This document shows positions 18,050 to 27,178 of a DNA stretch of 48,662 nucleotides, in pieces; the stretch's first letter is position 1; each line of letters opens with the position of its first letter. The DNA is from WJJR01 sp964440935 (GTDB taxonomy: Bacteria; Zixibacteria; MSB-5A5; WJJR01). A program made the position numbers and the translations under genes. The stretch spans positions 1 through 48,662 of the forward strand of contig CAYTTY010000031.1 of the NCBI GenBank assembly GCA_964440935.1, written 5' to 3'. The notes beneath the pieces were generated by a model. The model saw nothing but the letters and a program-made list of their open reading frames with translations. It was not told the DNA's origin and ran no database searches.

Positions 18050-18589
18050 CTACCCCATTTCAGTTACTGTTTGGACCACCCCAGCTTCCAGGTCCAGTAG
18101 GCGTTTCTTGCGCCAAAGGCCGCCCCCATAGCCATGCAGATTACCGTTGGAATCGCATACACGATGGCAGGGAATCAGAATCGAAATGTAGTTGGCACCG
18201 TTGGCGCGTCCGACCGCACGCGATGCTCCCGGATTCCCAAGCGCTCGGGCGAGATCACCATAGCTGCGCGTCTCGCCGTGGGGAATGGCGAGCAACTGAT
18301 TCCACACCGACTGTTCGAATGCTGTTCCGGCGATGTGGAGTGGTCCCGTAAACGCGGCGCGCGCGCCCCTGAAGTACTCGGCCAGTTCCTTAATCAATCG
18401 TTGGACATACGGATGCTCACCTTGCTTTACTGGCAAGCGGTACCGCTGTTCGACCCGTTGAAGGATTCTCTCGATGCCACCGCGGTCACGCCATTCGAGA
18501 AAGCAGATGCCTTGCGATGAGGTCCCCGCAATCATCGCGCCCAGCGGGCTTTCGATATCGTCACGGAACAGAATGCGGTCACTTGACAT
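18050..18589 (-). CDS. ogt: Methylated-DNA-protein-cysteine methyltransferase
   Basis: Suicidal repair protein that moves a methyl group from O6-methylguanine to its own cysteine. It has 179 aa from ATG 18589, preceded by GGGAGG. The active-site motif is PCHRV with acceptor Cys141; the DNA-binding recognition helix (ETRSYGDLARALGNPGASRAVGRAN) carries the arginine finger region, and GYGGGLWRKKRLLDLE follows as in the family. The gene overlaps the end of adaA by 11 bases, so they are translationally coupled, like Bacillus adaA-adaB. A longer frame upstream just runs through adaA and is not real. Confidence 0.95.
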   Translation of the reverse strand: MSSDRILFRDDIESPLGAMIAGTSSQGICFLEWRDRGGIERILQRVEQRYRLPVKQGEHPYVQRLIKELAEYFRGARAAFTGPLHIAGTAFEQSVWNQLLAIPHGETRSYGDLARALGNPGASRAVGRANGANYISILIPCHRVCDSNGNLHGYGGGLWRKKRLLDLEAGVVQTVTEMG

Positions 18590-19121
18590 GGATCCTCCCC
18601 GGCGTTTGTCCAAACTGGCGCACGAACGCGTCACGGAATCCGCTTGACGATTCATACCCACATTCAAATGCGGCCTGTAAGTAGTCCATTCCTGATTCGA
18701 TGAGATTGTGGGCGTGCTGGAGACGCACCTTACGGTGAAATGCCAGCGGTGTCGCGCCCAGATGAGCCCGGAAGTAGCGCCGGACCGTTGAGATATCGAC
18801 ACCGGTCATCTCCCGCAAGCGCCATTCGTCCAACCGCTCGTTGGTGGTTGTGCGCATGTAGTCCAGCACATCGTGCAGCCAAGCCGGAAGAACGTCAGGG
18901 TACTCGGCCGACTTACACCGTTTACAGCCGCGCAGCCCAAAGGCAATCGCCTCCTCTCGCGTGGAGAAGAAGCGGACATTTTTGATCTGCGGCAGACGGG
19001 CACGGCAGGAGGGAAGACAGTAGATTCCCGTGGAGAGGACTCCAACATAGAATTGGCCATCGTAGCTGGAGTCATTACTCTGCATCGCCCGGACCATGTG
19101 GCGGTGTTCGATCGTCGTCAT
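18579..19121 (-). CDS. adaA: AdaA-like methylphosphotriester sensor and AraC-type regulator
   Basis: Repairs methylphosphotriesters in DNA and, once methylated, activates the alkylation response. From ATG 19121 it is 180 aa; a start at 19208 would add 29 unrelated residues. The N-terminal Ada zinc domain has ligands Cys35, Cys39, Cys66 and Cys69 (GIYCLPSC ... GCKRC), Cys35 being the methyl acceptor in the family. The C-terminal AraC HTH covers about residues 85-180 (MTGVDISTVRRYFRAHLGATPLAF, FECGYESSSGFRDAF). It is followed by ogt in an operon, so Ada function is split over two genes. It likely regulates its own operon; no Ada box was identified with confidence. Confidence 0.92.
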   Translation of the reverse strand: MTTIEHRHMVRAMQSNDSSYDGQFYVGVLSTGIYCLPSCRARLPQIKNVRFFSTREEAIAFGLRGCKRCKSAEYPDVLPAWLHDVLDYMRTTTNERLDEWRLREMTGVDISTVRRYFRAHLGATPLAFHRKVRLQHAHNLIESGMDYLQAAFECGYESSSGFRDAFVRQFGQTPGRIHVK

Positions 19122-19292
19122 GGCTTCAGTATGGGCAGCGAAGTCACACGCGTCTACCGATTTCCGGGCAGGGAAGTGAGAAGTGATCCCGTCGACGGCG
19201 AAATCCACCCGGATTCCCTTGTCATATAACGCATTGGCCTACTTATTAGTACGGGACTTCACCGCAGCCCACATCCCTTACGGATACAACGA

Positions 19293-21941
19293 ATGCGGTA
19301 CCGATTGCCCACCATATGCCTGTGCGGTGTGCTAGTTTCGCTACTCGCCGCTACCATTCCTACGCTCAGCGCCGAAGCGCGACCGCGTACGGAAGCGGTA
19401 ACGCAGCCCTGGGATTACGTTACCGGTTTGACGGACAGCACCAACCGACTGCCTGTTTATGACCGACGGCTTCACTACGTTGGCCCGGTGTGGATGACGA
19501 TCAGCAATTACGGTACGATTGGGACTGGGTTCGGGTCGGTCGAGGCGCGTGATCGTGAGGCTCTACGCATTCGTCACTCCCCATCGTTCGAATTCCCAGC
19601 AGGAACGCAGAATGAGTATCTGTATGAGGGCGGAATCTGGATCGGTGGCATCATCGGGATTGATACGCTGGTCAGCATTTCGGCCAGCGACAGCCGCGCC
19701 AATTTCGAGTGGGTAAGTTTTGATACGCTGGTTGAAAGCTCGGACAATAAGGGCAATCGTTTCTACGATCCACGCGCGGTCGCCGAACAGCAGTACTACG
19801 GACGCTATACCGATACGGTGGCGTTGCGCGGTGTGGATGAACTCGAAAATCGTGCACACAAGCCGCTGAATCTCGAGGTCTGCCAGACCTCGTACGCGTG
19901 GGCCGACCGGTTCGCCCGGCAGTTCATTCTTATTGAATGCTGGGTGCGAAATGTGGGGTACCGCGCGATCGATGCGATGGTTTTCGGGATCTATGTCGAT
20001 GCGGATGTCGGCAACAACACGATCGCGGATTACTCGCGGCGGCCCGCCAACCCCGACGACATCGCCGGCTTTCTTGCGAATGCGGCCAATCTCAGCCGGT
20101 CAGACCTGACCGACCCGATCAACCTCGGTTGGGTCGCCGATAACGATGGTGAGCCATTGGGCCGGGAGTTTCAGTCGAATTCACCAAACGGTGTTATCGG
20201 CGTACGCATCTTGCATGCTCCCCCCGGTGAGGGGATCAGCTACAACTGGTGGATCAATGGGCCGACAGTCCCGTGGACATGGGGACCGGTACGACGGTAC
20301 AAGCGGCAGCCATCGCGCCGAGAGTTGGGAACACCGGAGGGCGACCGCGGACGGTATTACGTGATGTCCGCCCACGAGATCGACTATCCCCAATTGGAAA
20401 CGGGAATCGATCACACCGATGAAGGCTGGGATGCCCGTCCGCGCACGGGGGCTTGTGACATTGCCGATGGTGAGGATCCACGCTTTCTGTTGTCAGTGGG
20501 ACCATCATGTGAATTGCTCCATCCCGGCGATTCGGTGCGCTTTGTGTATGCGGTGTGTGCGGGATCACAATTCCACACAAACCCGGGGCGACGGTTCGAT
20601 TGTCGTGTTCCGGGCGAGTATATGAACACCCTTCATGGTGGGGACTTGACCTTGTCGGCGACATGGGCGTCGTGGATTTACGATACTCCCGGGCTTGATA
20701 CGGATGGCGACGGATATCGTGGTGAGTTCCATCTCGTAAATTGCCGGCCAGTGGGTACACTGGAGGAACCGATTGGGTGTGATACGATTTTCTACACCGG
20801 TGATATGGGGCCACCCCCCGGTACCGAAGCCAGTTGTATCGATTATGGTGGCGCTCCCGACTATGTCGGACCAGAAACGCCACCATGCCCTCAGGCGGGT
20901 TCGGATTTTGCGGTTGAATCACGTCCCTCGGAGCTGATTGTCCGCTGGAGTGGCGTCAATACCGAAACCGCGCGTGATCCGCTCTCCCGACGGTACGACT
21001 TCGAAGGCTATCGTCTCTACATCGGGAAAAACAACACCGAAGGGCAGTATTCACTGTTGGCCAGTTGGGATACTGAAAACTACGTCCGCTATGTCTACGA
21101 TCCGGAGCCACCGGCGCGCTGGATTCAGTGGGGTGGTCCGGTTCCGATTGGCGATCTGCGACGTATTTACGGAGCAGATTTTGATCCCAGCCGCTACCCG
21201 GAACCATCACCGTTCTTGTGCTTTCATGATACGGTCTGGGTCGAGGGTGAGGCGACTGTGAGATGTTCGCATTTCGAGGCCCAGGACTTCAATCGCGGCA
21301 ACACATACACGGAAAACGGTCAGGTCGTTGACAACCTCATTCAACGAGTCGCCGACTCGATGTGGATTGGAGAGTTGGGTGACACGGTCTGGTATGGGAT
21401 GTACGAAGCGCGTCTGGAGAAGCTGAATCCGTCGGAAGCGCTCTATATCACTGTGACAGCCTTTGACAACGGCGACCCCAGTATCGGTTTGCAACCTCTG
21501 GAGTCACTGCCGGGTCACTGCTACGAATTCGCATTTCCGGTCTATTCGTCTGACATTGTCACGGATAGCAATCTACGGGTTAGTGTCTATCCGAATCCGT
21601 ACAAGTCCCGCTTCGAAGGACCCGATGGACGCCTGACGTCGTATTACGAACAGCGGTATGAAGCGCCGGAGAAGTTCGGGGTCCATGGTGGGTTGTTGGA
21701 CGATGAACGTCGGATTTGGTTTGTCAATCTGCCGGACGAAGCCACGATCCGCATCTACACACTCGATGGCGACATCGTTCGAGAACTACACCATCCCGAT
21801 CCGTTTCTCACCGTATATCCGTCGATTGTCGGGTGGGATTTGGTCACACGAAACGCACAGCCGGTAGTGTCAGGAATTTACATCTACCGTGTCGATTCCA
21901 AGCTCGGCACGCAGACGGGGAAGATCGTTATCATCAAGTGA
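19293..21941 (+). CDS. Large secreted protein with C-terminal FlgD-like/sorting module
   Basis: Product of 882 aa with a signal peptide (LPTICLCGVLVSLLAATIPTLSAEA, about residues 5-29). I do not recognise a catalytic domain. Notable features are Trp/Tyr-rich beta-type sequence, several Cys residues, a calcium-motif-like DTDGDGYRGEF, a fibronectin-III-like stretch near residues 550-610 (SELIVRWSGVN ... FEGYRLYIGKN) and a C-terminal module VYPNPYK ... DEATIRIYTLDGDIVREL ... SGIYIYRVDSK ... GKIVIIK. That last pattern is the FlgD-Ig/type IX-like end seen in surface proteins of FCB-group bacteria. A surface or extracellular role is inferred. It is transcribed divergently from adaA and appears monocistronic. 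Confidence 0.75.
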   Translation: MRYRLPTICLCGVLVSLLAATIPTLSAEARPRTEAVTQPWDYVTGLTDSTNRLPVYDRRLHYVGPVWMTISNYGTIGTGFGSVEARDREALRIRHSPSFEFPAGTQNEYLYEGGIWIGGIIGIDTLVSISASDSRANFEWVSFDTLVESSDNKGNRFYDPRAVAEQQYYGRYTDTVALRGVDELENRAHKPLNLEVCQTSYAWADRFARQFILIECWVRNVGYRAIDAMVFGIYVDADVGNNTIADYSRRPANPDDIAGFLANAANLSRSDLTDPINLGWVADNDGEPLGREFQSNSPNGVIGVRILHAPPGEGISYNWWINGPTVPWTWGPVRRYKRQPSRRELGTPEGDRGRYYVMSAHEIDYPQLETGIDHTDEGWDARPRTGACDIADGEDPRFLLSVGPSCELLHPGDSVRFVYAVCAGSQFHTNPGRRFDCRVPGEYMNTLHGGDLTLSATWASWIYDTPGLDTDGDGYRGEFHLVNCRPVGTLEEPIGCDTIFYTGDMGPPPGTEASCIDYGGAPDYVGPETPPCPQAGSDFAVESRPSELIVRWSGVNTETARDPLSRRYDFEGYRLYIGKNNTEGQYSLLASWDTENYVRYVYDPEPPARWIQWGGPVPIGDLRRIYGADFDPSRYPEPSPFLCFHDTVWVEGEATVRCSHFEAQDFNRGNTYTENGQVVDNLIQRVADSMWIGELGDTVWYGMYEARLEKLNPSEALYITVTAFDNGDPSIGLQPLESLPGHCYEFAFPVYSSDIVTDSNLRVSVYPNPYKSRFEGPDGRLTSYYEQRYEAPEKFGVHGGLLDDERRIWFVNLPDEATIRIYTLDGDIVRELHHPDPFLTVYPSIVGWDLVTRNAQPVVSGIYIYRVDSKLGTQTGKIVIIK

Positions 21942-22057
21942 CCTCAAACGTTCCCTGACATCCGGGAGCCGCGTCGCAATCGGAACCGAGCTGGGACTTG
22001 GTGCTCCACGCTGGAAATCGCTTGAATTTGTGGTGTGACCGCCGATCTTCTCTGCCC

Positions 22058-22618
22058 ATGAGTGAGATGGAACCACCCAAAGTCCAAGTTCGCAACGGGC
22101 TGGTGATTTGTTACACCGGCGATGGCAAAGGGAAGACGACAGCGGCGCTCGGTTTGTGCGTGCGCGCGGCCGGTTACAATCTGCGGACCTTGATCTGTCA
22201 GTTTATCAAGGGATCCTGGCATTACGGCGAACTCGACGGCATCAAGCGATTGGCCCCCTATGTGGAATTGCAGCAGAAAGGGGAAGGGTTTGTCGGAATC
22301 GTCGATGATAAGAAACCACGCGAGGTTCATCGTGACGCCGCCTTGAAAGCCCTCGCCGACGTCCGGGCCGACTTGGCCTCCGGCACTTGGCAGATCGTGA
22401 TCCTTGATGAGATTTTCGTTGGATGCCAGTTGGGATTTCTGACCGCCGATGATCTACTTGGGCTGATGCGGGAGAAACCCACAAATGTTCATCTCGTGAT
22501 GACCGGGCGTGGCGCTCCGGCTGAAGTGATCGACGCCGCCGATTTGGTGACCGACATGCGTGAGATCAAGCATCCATTTCAGCAGGGCCAACTGGCGCAA
22601 AAGGGCATCGATTTTTGA
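22058..22618 (+). CDS. cobO: Cob(I)yrinic acid a,c-diamide adenosyltransferase
   Basis: Adenosylates corrinoids using ATP, in B12 synthesis or salvage (BtuR/CobO/CobA family). It has 186 aa from ATG 22058. The N-terminal P-loop CYTGDGKGKTTAALG (Walker A GDGKGKTT) is followed by the family regions CQFIKGSWHYGEL, VILDEIFVGCQLGFL and MTGRGAPAEVIDAADLVTDM. ATG 22058 gives the usual N-terminus (MSEMEPPKVQVRNGLVICYTG); the frame is open upstream without support. There are no other B12 genes in the window, and no cobalamin riboswitch was recognised in front of it. Confidence 0.93.
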   Translation: MSEMEPPKVQVRNGLVICYTGDGKGKTTAALGLCVRAAGYNLRTLICQFIKGSWHYGELDGIKRLAPYVELQQKGEGFVGIVDDKKPREVHRDAALKALADVRADLASGTWQIVILDEIFVGCQLGFLTADDLLGLMREKPTNVHLVMTGRGAPAEVIDAADLVTDMREIKHPFQQGQLAQKGIDF

Positions 22619-22721
22619 ACAGCGGTGAGTGGATTTTGCACTCGAGTGCATTCCGTTGCAGTCTCCCTACCGGATTGAACGGATAAAGTTGCCGCTTTGA
22701 CAGGAACATCCATGCTGTGCC

Positions 22722-24320
22722 ATGGACGGTTTTGGTCCGTGCGCCGATAACTTCCATGACATGATGGATAATCTTGCGTTCGGTGCTGATGAGGCCGCTC
22801 GGCCCATCGCCTTAATCGTTGATGATGAGTCGTCGGTGTGCGAGCTGATCTCCGACTGGCTCCAAATGCAGTGTGGCATACAGCCGCTGACCGCCAACTC
22901 GGTGGCCGAAGCGGAAGCCGTGCTGTCCAAGCGTCCGATCACACTGCTCATTGTCGATCTCGTGCTGGATACGGAAAGCGGAGTCGATGTCATCCGACTG
23001 GCCAATAGCCTCCAGCCGAATGTGATTATCATTCTGATTACCGCCTACCCGACCGTCGAGACCGCCGTGACCGCACTCCAATCCGGTGTCTACGACTACC
23101 TCGTTAAACCATTCAAGATGGACCTGCTGTCGGCCACCGTGCGGCGGGCGCTGGAGAAGAACCGGTTGCGTGGTGAGAACATGCATCTGCGGGAGCAGGT
23201 GGCCATCAACGAACTCATGCGCGCGGCCGGATCATCGCTCCAGCTCGATCAGATTTTGAGGATGGTCATCGAGACCGTTCGTCGTGAGTTCAGCGGCGGT
23301 GCCGCATCGATCCTGCTGCGCTCCGGATGGACGGACGAACTGGAGTTGAAGGCGATTGACGGTGATCCGATTATTCTAACGTCTTCGTCGTTAAAGGACT
23401 TCCTGCACGGGCGCACACCGGCAACACATTCCGCACTGGTGACCGGGAGCTCGGTTGTGCTGGGGGGACAGCAGACTGAGTTGTTCAGTGCTGACGAGCG
23501 TCGACACGATCTTATCAGCCAGCCTCTGATCGCGAAGGGACGTTGCATTGGAGTCTTGAACATCGTACGCAAGGTGACCGCTGGACCTTGCACCGACGGT
23601 ACGACGCGGTCGATCGAAATGGCCGCCGCCCAAGCCGCGCAGTCGATTGAGAATTCACGCCTCTATAGCGACCTTTATCACAGTTACATGGACACGGTGT
23701 CCGCCCTCGCCAATGCCATTGAGTTCCGCGATCCCTATACGCGTGGTCACACCGACCGTGTCAAGATGCTTGCACAATCGATTGCTCGGGAGATGGGTTG
23801 GGGCGTCGAGTTGATGTTCGATTTGTGGATCGGCTGCACATTGCACGACATCGGCAAGATCGGTGTCCCCGACAGCATCCTCAACAAGCCCGGTCCACTT
23901 ACCGACGGTGAGCGCCGACACATGCGGCGACATACGGAGATCGGTGTGCAGATGGTCCAGGGTGTTCCGTTCCTCCGACCGGCGATGCCATACATTTACT
24001 ACCACCACGAGCGCTTCGACGGTGGTGGCTATCCCACCGGCCTCGGTGGCCGTGAGATTCCGATCGAAGGCCGAATTCTCTCGGTGGTGGACTCGTTCGA
24101 CGCGGTGACATCTGACCGTCCCTATCGCAAGGGCTGTACGGTCGATGAAGCGCAGGCAGAGTTGAAACGCTGCGCCGGTACGCAATTCGATCCGGACATC
24201 GTCGATGTCTTTCTGAGCCTGATCACCTCGGGAAATATCTCCCTGGCACCGGAGCCACCGGTGCATGAGCACTCAGTGATGAAGAACCGTGCCGTGCCAT
24301 CTTTCCAGTCCCTCGCTTAG
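22722..24320 (+). CDS. Response regulator with GAF-like and HD-GYP domains
   Basis: Signal-transduction protein of 532 aa predicted to degrade cyclic di-GMP. The receiver domain (about residues 28-145) has acid pocket Asp34/Asp35, phospho-acceptor Asp79, Thr107 and Lys129. A middle GAF-like sensor follows (about 160-310; LDQILRMVIETVRREFSGGAA ... GRCIGVLNIVRKV). The C-terminal HD-GYP domain (about 325-505) retains HDIGKIGVPD and the HHERFDGGGYP signature, so it should be catalytically competent. Start ATG 22722; internal ATGs 14-15 codons downstream are alternatives. The cognate kinase is not adjacent. Confidence 0.92.
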   Translation: MDGFGPCADNFHDMMDNLAFGADEAARPIALIVDDESSVCELISDWLQMQCGIQPLTANSVAEAEAVLSKRPITLLIVDLVLDTESGVDVIRLANSLQPNVIIILITAYPTVETAVTALQSGVYDYLVKPFKMDLLSATVRRALEKNRLRGENMHLREQVAINELMRAAGSSLQLDQILRMVIETVRREFSGGAASILLRSGWTDELELKAIDGDPIILTSSSLKDFLHGRTPATHSALVTGSSVVLGGQQTELFSADERRHDLISQPLIAKGRCIGVLNIVRKVTAGPCTDGTTRSIEMAAAQAAQSIENSRLYSDLYHSYMDTVSALANAIEFRDPYTRGHTDRVKMLAQSIAREMGWGVELMFDLWIGCTLHDIGKIGVPDSILNKPGPLTDGERRHMRRHTEIGVQMVQGVPFLRPAMPYIYYHHERFDGGGYPTGLGGREIPIEGRILSVVDSFDAVTSDRPYRKGCTVDEAQAELKRCAGTQFDPDIVDVFLSLITSGNISLAPEPPVHEHSVMKNRAVPSFQSLA

Positions 24321-24473
24321 CGCATCATCGTCAGATCAGTAAGGACCCAAGGCTGTGACTTTGCGCACAGGTCCAGAAGCCAATACGACAAGTTGAAAGG
24401 GTTGCCAGCAGCGATATCAGAGTGTTCTTTGCTGATGAGGTTGAGTTAGTCCCTTGGTAGACTACTTGTGTCT

Positions 24474-26375
24474 ATGGCGAAGCAGAAGAAAGCTCAGAAG
24501 CCAGTCAAGCGCGAGCGGCCAACGCATCGGAGAAGCGGGCCAAGCGCCCCGATCGCGGTGTCTTCGGTCGTCTTCATTGCCGCGTTCATCGCGGCGATGG
24601 GCTTCTTCGTGTATCAGGCGCAAGAACTATCATTTACTCAGGACGACGCTTACATCTCGTATCGATACGCACAGAACGCCATTGATGGTCACGGACTCGT
24701 CTTCAACGAAGGTGAGCGCGTCGAGGGGTACACGAACTTCTTCTGGGTGATTCTGCTGATCGCCGGTCGATCACTTGGTTTGGAGTTTGACACAATCTCG
24801 AAGACTCTCGGCGTGGGGGCGGCTCTGGCCCTGATACTGCTTACGGGTCTGTGGATTCGTTCGATGTGGCGCCGCATGGGGTGGGGTGACGGCGATTATC
24901 CCGCGGCGGGAGCCGTTCTGCTAGTGGCCGCCAATGGGTCGATGGTGTACTGGGCCGTCTCCGGTTTGGAGACGCTGTGGTTCACGCTGTTTATCACATT
25001 AGGAGTATGGGCTTGGATTCGCCGTTCGTGGCTCGTAGCCCCTGCATTGGCGGTTGCGAGTTTAACCCGTCCTGAAGGTGTATTCATTTGGGGGCTGCTG
25101 GTCGTGGCAGAGGGCATCATCGGCGATGGGTGGAAACGAGCGGGGAGTTTGGCCGGAATGGCCGTCCTCCTGCTGGCACCATTTGCCATCTTCAAGGTAG
25201 CCTACTACGGATCGCTCTTCCCAAATCCGTTTTATGCGAAGACCGGGTTCTCGCTGGAGTATCTGCAGAGCGGGCTCGATTATACCTGGACCTACATGTT
25301 CCAGTTTGCCGGTTACGGGGCGGTTGCTCTGTTGGTGATCGCCGGGGCGATTGTCCTTCCCGGCCGCTGGCGGGTCATCCCGCTGATCTGGCTGGCGTAT
25401 GCGATCTACATCACGGTGATCGGCGGCGATGTTCTCAAGGTTCACCGGTTCTATGTGCCGATCACGGCGTTTCTGGTGGTGAGCGTAGCAGCGGCCTTGT
25501 ACTGGATTGTCCGACGATTTCAGCCGCGGCTGGCATCGATTGCGGCCATGGCGCTGCTGCTGATCTTGGGTGTGTCGTGGTACGTCGTGCCGAAGGAGTC
25601 GATTGCGTACTTCCGTGGGATGGAGCGGGGGCTCATCCAGAAGATGACCGTTATTGCGGGCAAGCTGAAGCGGTACGACGACAGCAATTTCTCTTTGGCC
25701 GTGTCAACTATTGGCAAGATCTCCTACGACCTGATGGGACATCGGGTGATTGACATGCTCGGGTTGACCGACAGCACAATTGCCCGTCATCCCGAGCATA
25801 TTGCCGGCAATGTGTCGAGCTGGCGGGAGCGGAAGTTCAACTCCACGTACCTGCTGGAGCAGGAGCCTACCTATATCTTGTTCAGCACCGGTCATAAGCC
25901 ATCGGCCCCGGCGGAGCGGGCTCTCATCTTGCACAGGGATTTTCGCCGGAATTACTACACGACGATCTATCCATCCGACCGGATCAAACGCAATCTCGCA
26001 GTACATGTGTTTAAAGGGGGCTATACTGGCCCGGATAGCATTTGGCCGGACATCGAGTGGGTCCAGGACATCAACCAGGCCTGGAATCTCACCATCCGGC
26101 AAGCCCGAGACTCGGCCATCGCGATTATGAAAGAGGTCAAGGCCGAGGGCCCGGGCGACTACGCCATGCCCGACTATTTCATCGCCGACCAGTTGTACCG
26201 TCTCGGTGATTACTATGACGCACTGGCGTATACCGACTCAGCCCTGGCAATCGATTCAATGGCCGTCACAGCCTGGCATCTCCGGGGAATGATCCATCAG
26301 ATGCTGCAGGACACGGCAGCGCTTAGGACCGACGTGGAATATCTTCACCGGTATGCCCCTCAAATTCTTGAATGA
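24474..26375 (+). CDS. Polytopic membrane glycosyltransferase-like protein (GT-C fold)
   Basis: Product of about 633 aa. After a basic N-terminus comes an array of roughly ten membrane helices (first at SAPIAVSSVVFIAAFIAAMG). The first periplasmic loop has FTQDDAYISYRYAQNAIDGHGLVFNEGERVEGYTN, the DD and ERVEGYTNFFW patterns found in GT-C enzymes using polyprenyl-phosphate sugars (GT39/AftB-like). A soluble C-terminal domain (about 400-635) ends in a TPR-like stretch (DYYDALAYTDSALAIDSMAVTAWHLRGMIHQM). It likely transfers a sugar to lipid, glycan or protein in the periplasm; the acceptor is unknown. GTG 24468 is an alternative start two codons upstream. Confidence 0.8.
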   Translation: MAKQKKAQKPVKRERPTHRRSGPSAPIAVSSVVFIAAFIAAMGFFVYQAQELSFTQDDAYISYRYAQNAIDGHGLVFNEGERVEGYTNFFWVILLIAGRSLGLEFDTISKTLGVGAALALILLTGLWIRSMWRRMGWGDGDYPAAGAVLLVAANGSMVYWAVSGLETLWFTLFITLGVWAWIRRSWLVAPALAVASLTRPEGVFIWGLLVVAEGIIGDGWKRAGSLAGMAVLLLAPFAIFKVAYYGSLFPNPFYAKTGFSLEYLQSGLDYTWTYMFQFAGYGAVALLVIAGAIVLPGRWRVIPLIWLAYAIYITVIGGDVLKVHRFYVPITAFLVVSVAAALYWIVRRFQPRLASIAAMALLLILGVSWYVVPKESIAYFRGMERGLIQKMTVIAGKLKRYDDSNFSLAVSTIGKISYDLMGHRVIDMLGLTDSTIARHPEHIAGNVSSWRERKFNSTYLLEQEPTYILFSTGHKPSAPAERALILHRDFRRNYYTTIYPSDRIKRNLAVHVFKGGYTGPDSIWPDIEWVQDINQAWNLTIRQARDSAIAIMKEVKAEGPGDYAMPDYFIADQLYRLGDYYDALAYTDSALAIDSMAVTAWHLRGMIHQMLQDTAALRTDVEYLHRYAPQILE

Positions 26376-26444
26376 GGATCACGGAAGCCTTTGAAATCCA
26401 GTTGACTCCGGGCGATTGCGCCGATATACATAGTGCGGCTTGAG

Positions 26445-26521
26445 GCGGGAATAGCTCAGCTGGCTAGAGCACCACCTTGCCAAGGTGGATGTCGCGGGTT
26501 CGAATCCCGTTTCCCGCTCCA
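26445..26521 (+). tRNA. tRNA-Gly (GCC)
   Basis: Acceptor arms GCGGGAA (26445-26451) and TTCCCGC (26511-26517), discriminator T, and encoded CCA at 26519-26521. The anticodon stem CCACC/GGTGG holds loop TTGCCAA with anticodon GCC at 26479-26481. The T-arm GCGGG-TTCGAAT-CCCGT is present. Confidence 0.97.
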
Positions 26522-26543
26522 AAACCGCAGCGAGGTCCCGGCG

Positions 26544-26564
26544 GCCTTCGAGGCGGCTTTTTTA
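26544..26564 (+). terminator. Possible terminator after tRNA-Gly
   Basis: A short stem GCCT-TCG-AGGC (26544-26554) is followed within four bases by a run of T residues (26558-26563). The stem is short (4 bp plus neighbours), so the call is moderate. Confidence 0.45.
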
Positions 26565-26632
26565 TTGGAACATAATCGGGCCACGAGGGGGTTGATTTCC
26601 GGCCTCAGAGACGTAATTTGATGATAGAATTG

Positions 26633-26652
26633 ATCGGTTCCGAAGAACCGAT
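26633..26652. other. Perfect 8-bp hairpin just before tRNA-Cys
   Basis: ATCGGTTC-CGAA-GAACCGAT is a perfect stem with a stable CGAA loop ending 7 bases before the tRNA-Cys 5' end. It has no T-run, so it may be a processing stem or regulatory site rather than a terminator. Confidence 0.45.
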
Positions 26653-26659
26653 TCTGCAA

Positions 26660-26730
26660 GGCGGCTTAGCCAAGGGGTAAGGCAGAGGTCTGCAAAACCT
26701 CCATCTCCGGTTCGAATCCGGAAGCCGCCT
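26660..26730 (+). tRNA. tRNA-Cys (GCA)
   Basis: Acceptor arms GGCGGCT (26660-26666) and AGCCGCC (26723-26729) with discriminator T and no encoded CCA. The anticodon stem GAGGT/ACCTC holds loop CTGCAAA with anticodon GCA at 26692-26694. The short D-arm is typical of tRNA-Cys. A T-run follows immediately. Confidence 0.96.
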
Positions 26731-26784
26731 TTTTCTGACCATTGTGACAGATTAGGAGGAACTGCGCATCACCATACGTGTTAA

Positions 26785-26825
26785 GACAATTGTTGGCTTT
26801 TTGGCCAAACAACCAAAGAATTGTC
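26785..26825. promoter_or_regulatory. Dyad operator upstream of arsR
   Basis: A 41-base near-palindrome is bounded by GACAATT and AATTGTC. Within it TTGGC (26793-26797), six bases, and GCCAA (26804-26808) form the same dyad seen before the permease gene. It ends 14 bases before the arsR start, where an ArsR autorepressor would bind. A TATAAG at 26829-26834 could be part of the promoter. Confidence 0.6.
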
Positions 26826-26839
26826 GAGTATAAGAAGCA

Positions 26840-27157
26840 ATGAGTCAATTCGACCATAAATCCTATTCGGCCCGTGCCCGCATTATTAAATCTCTGGCGC
26901 ACCCAACCCGTTTGTTCATTGTGGATGAACTTGCGCGTGGTGAGCGATGTGTCTGTGAACTGACCGCCATGATCGGCGACGATGTCTCCACCGTTTCCAA
27001 GCATTTGGCAGTGCTGCGCGCTGCGGGTGTAGTGGAGAGCGACAAGCGGGGGCTGCAAGTGTGGTACCGGCTTAAAGTTCCGTGTATTTTGAATTTCTTC
27101 GGTTGTGTGAGTGAAGTGATGACGGCAACCTCGCGGGAGACTGCTGCCGCGCGATGA
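26840..27157 (+). CDS. arsR: ArsR/SmtB-family metalloregulator
   Basis: Winged-helix repressor of 105 aa that leaves DNA when it binds arsenite or a heavy metal. The sensing motif ERCVCELT places Cys37 and Cys39 in the alpha-3 helix, as in arsenite-sensing ArsR (ELCVCDL); a third Cys sits at KVPCILNFFGC. The recognition helix region is DDVSTVSKHLAVLRAAGVV, followed by the wing SDKRGLQVWYRL. It is the first gene of the resistance cluster, with a dyad operator just upstream and a second identical dyad after it, so it probably represses both itself and the downstream efflux genes. Confidence 0.92.
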   Translation: MSQFDHKSYSARARIIKSLAHPTRLFIVDELARGERCVCELTAMIGDDVSTVSKHLAVLRAAGVVESDKRGLQVWYRLKVPCILNFFGCVSEVMTATSRETAAAR

Positions 27158-27178
27158 GGCCTTTTTTTGTCATGATTG

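Noticed and set aside
21942..22057. Cobalamin riboswitch before cobO
   Set aside because: The gap is only 116 bases and I could not find the conserved B12-box pattern.
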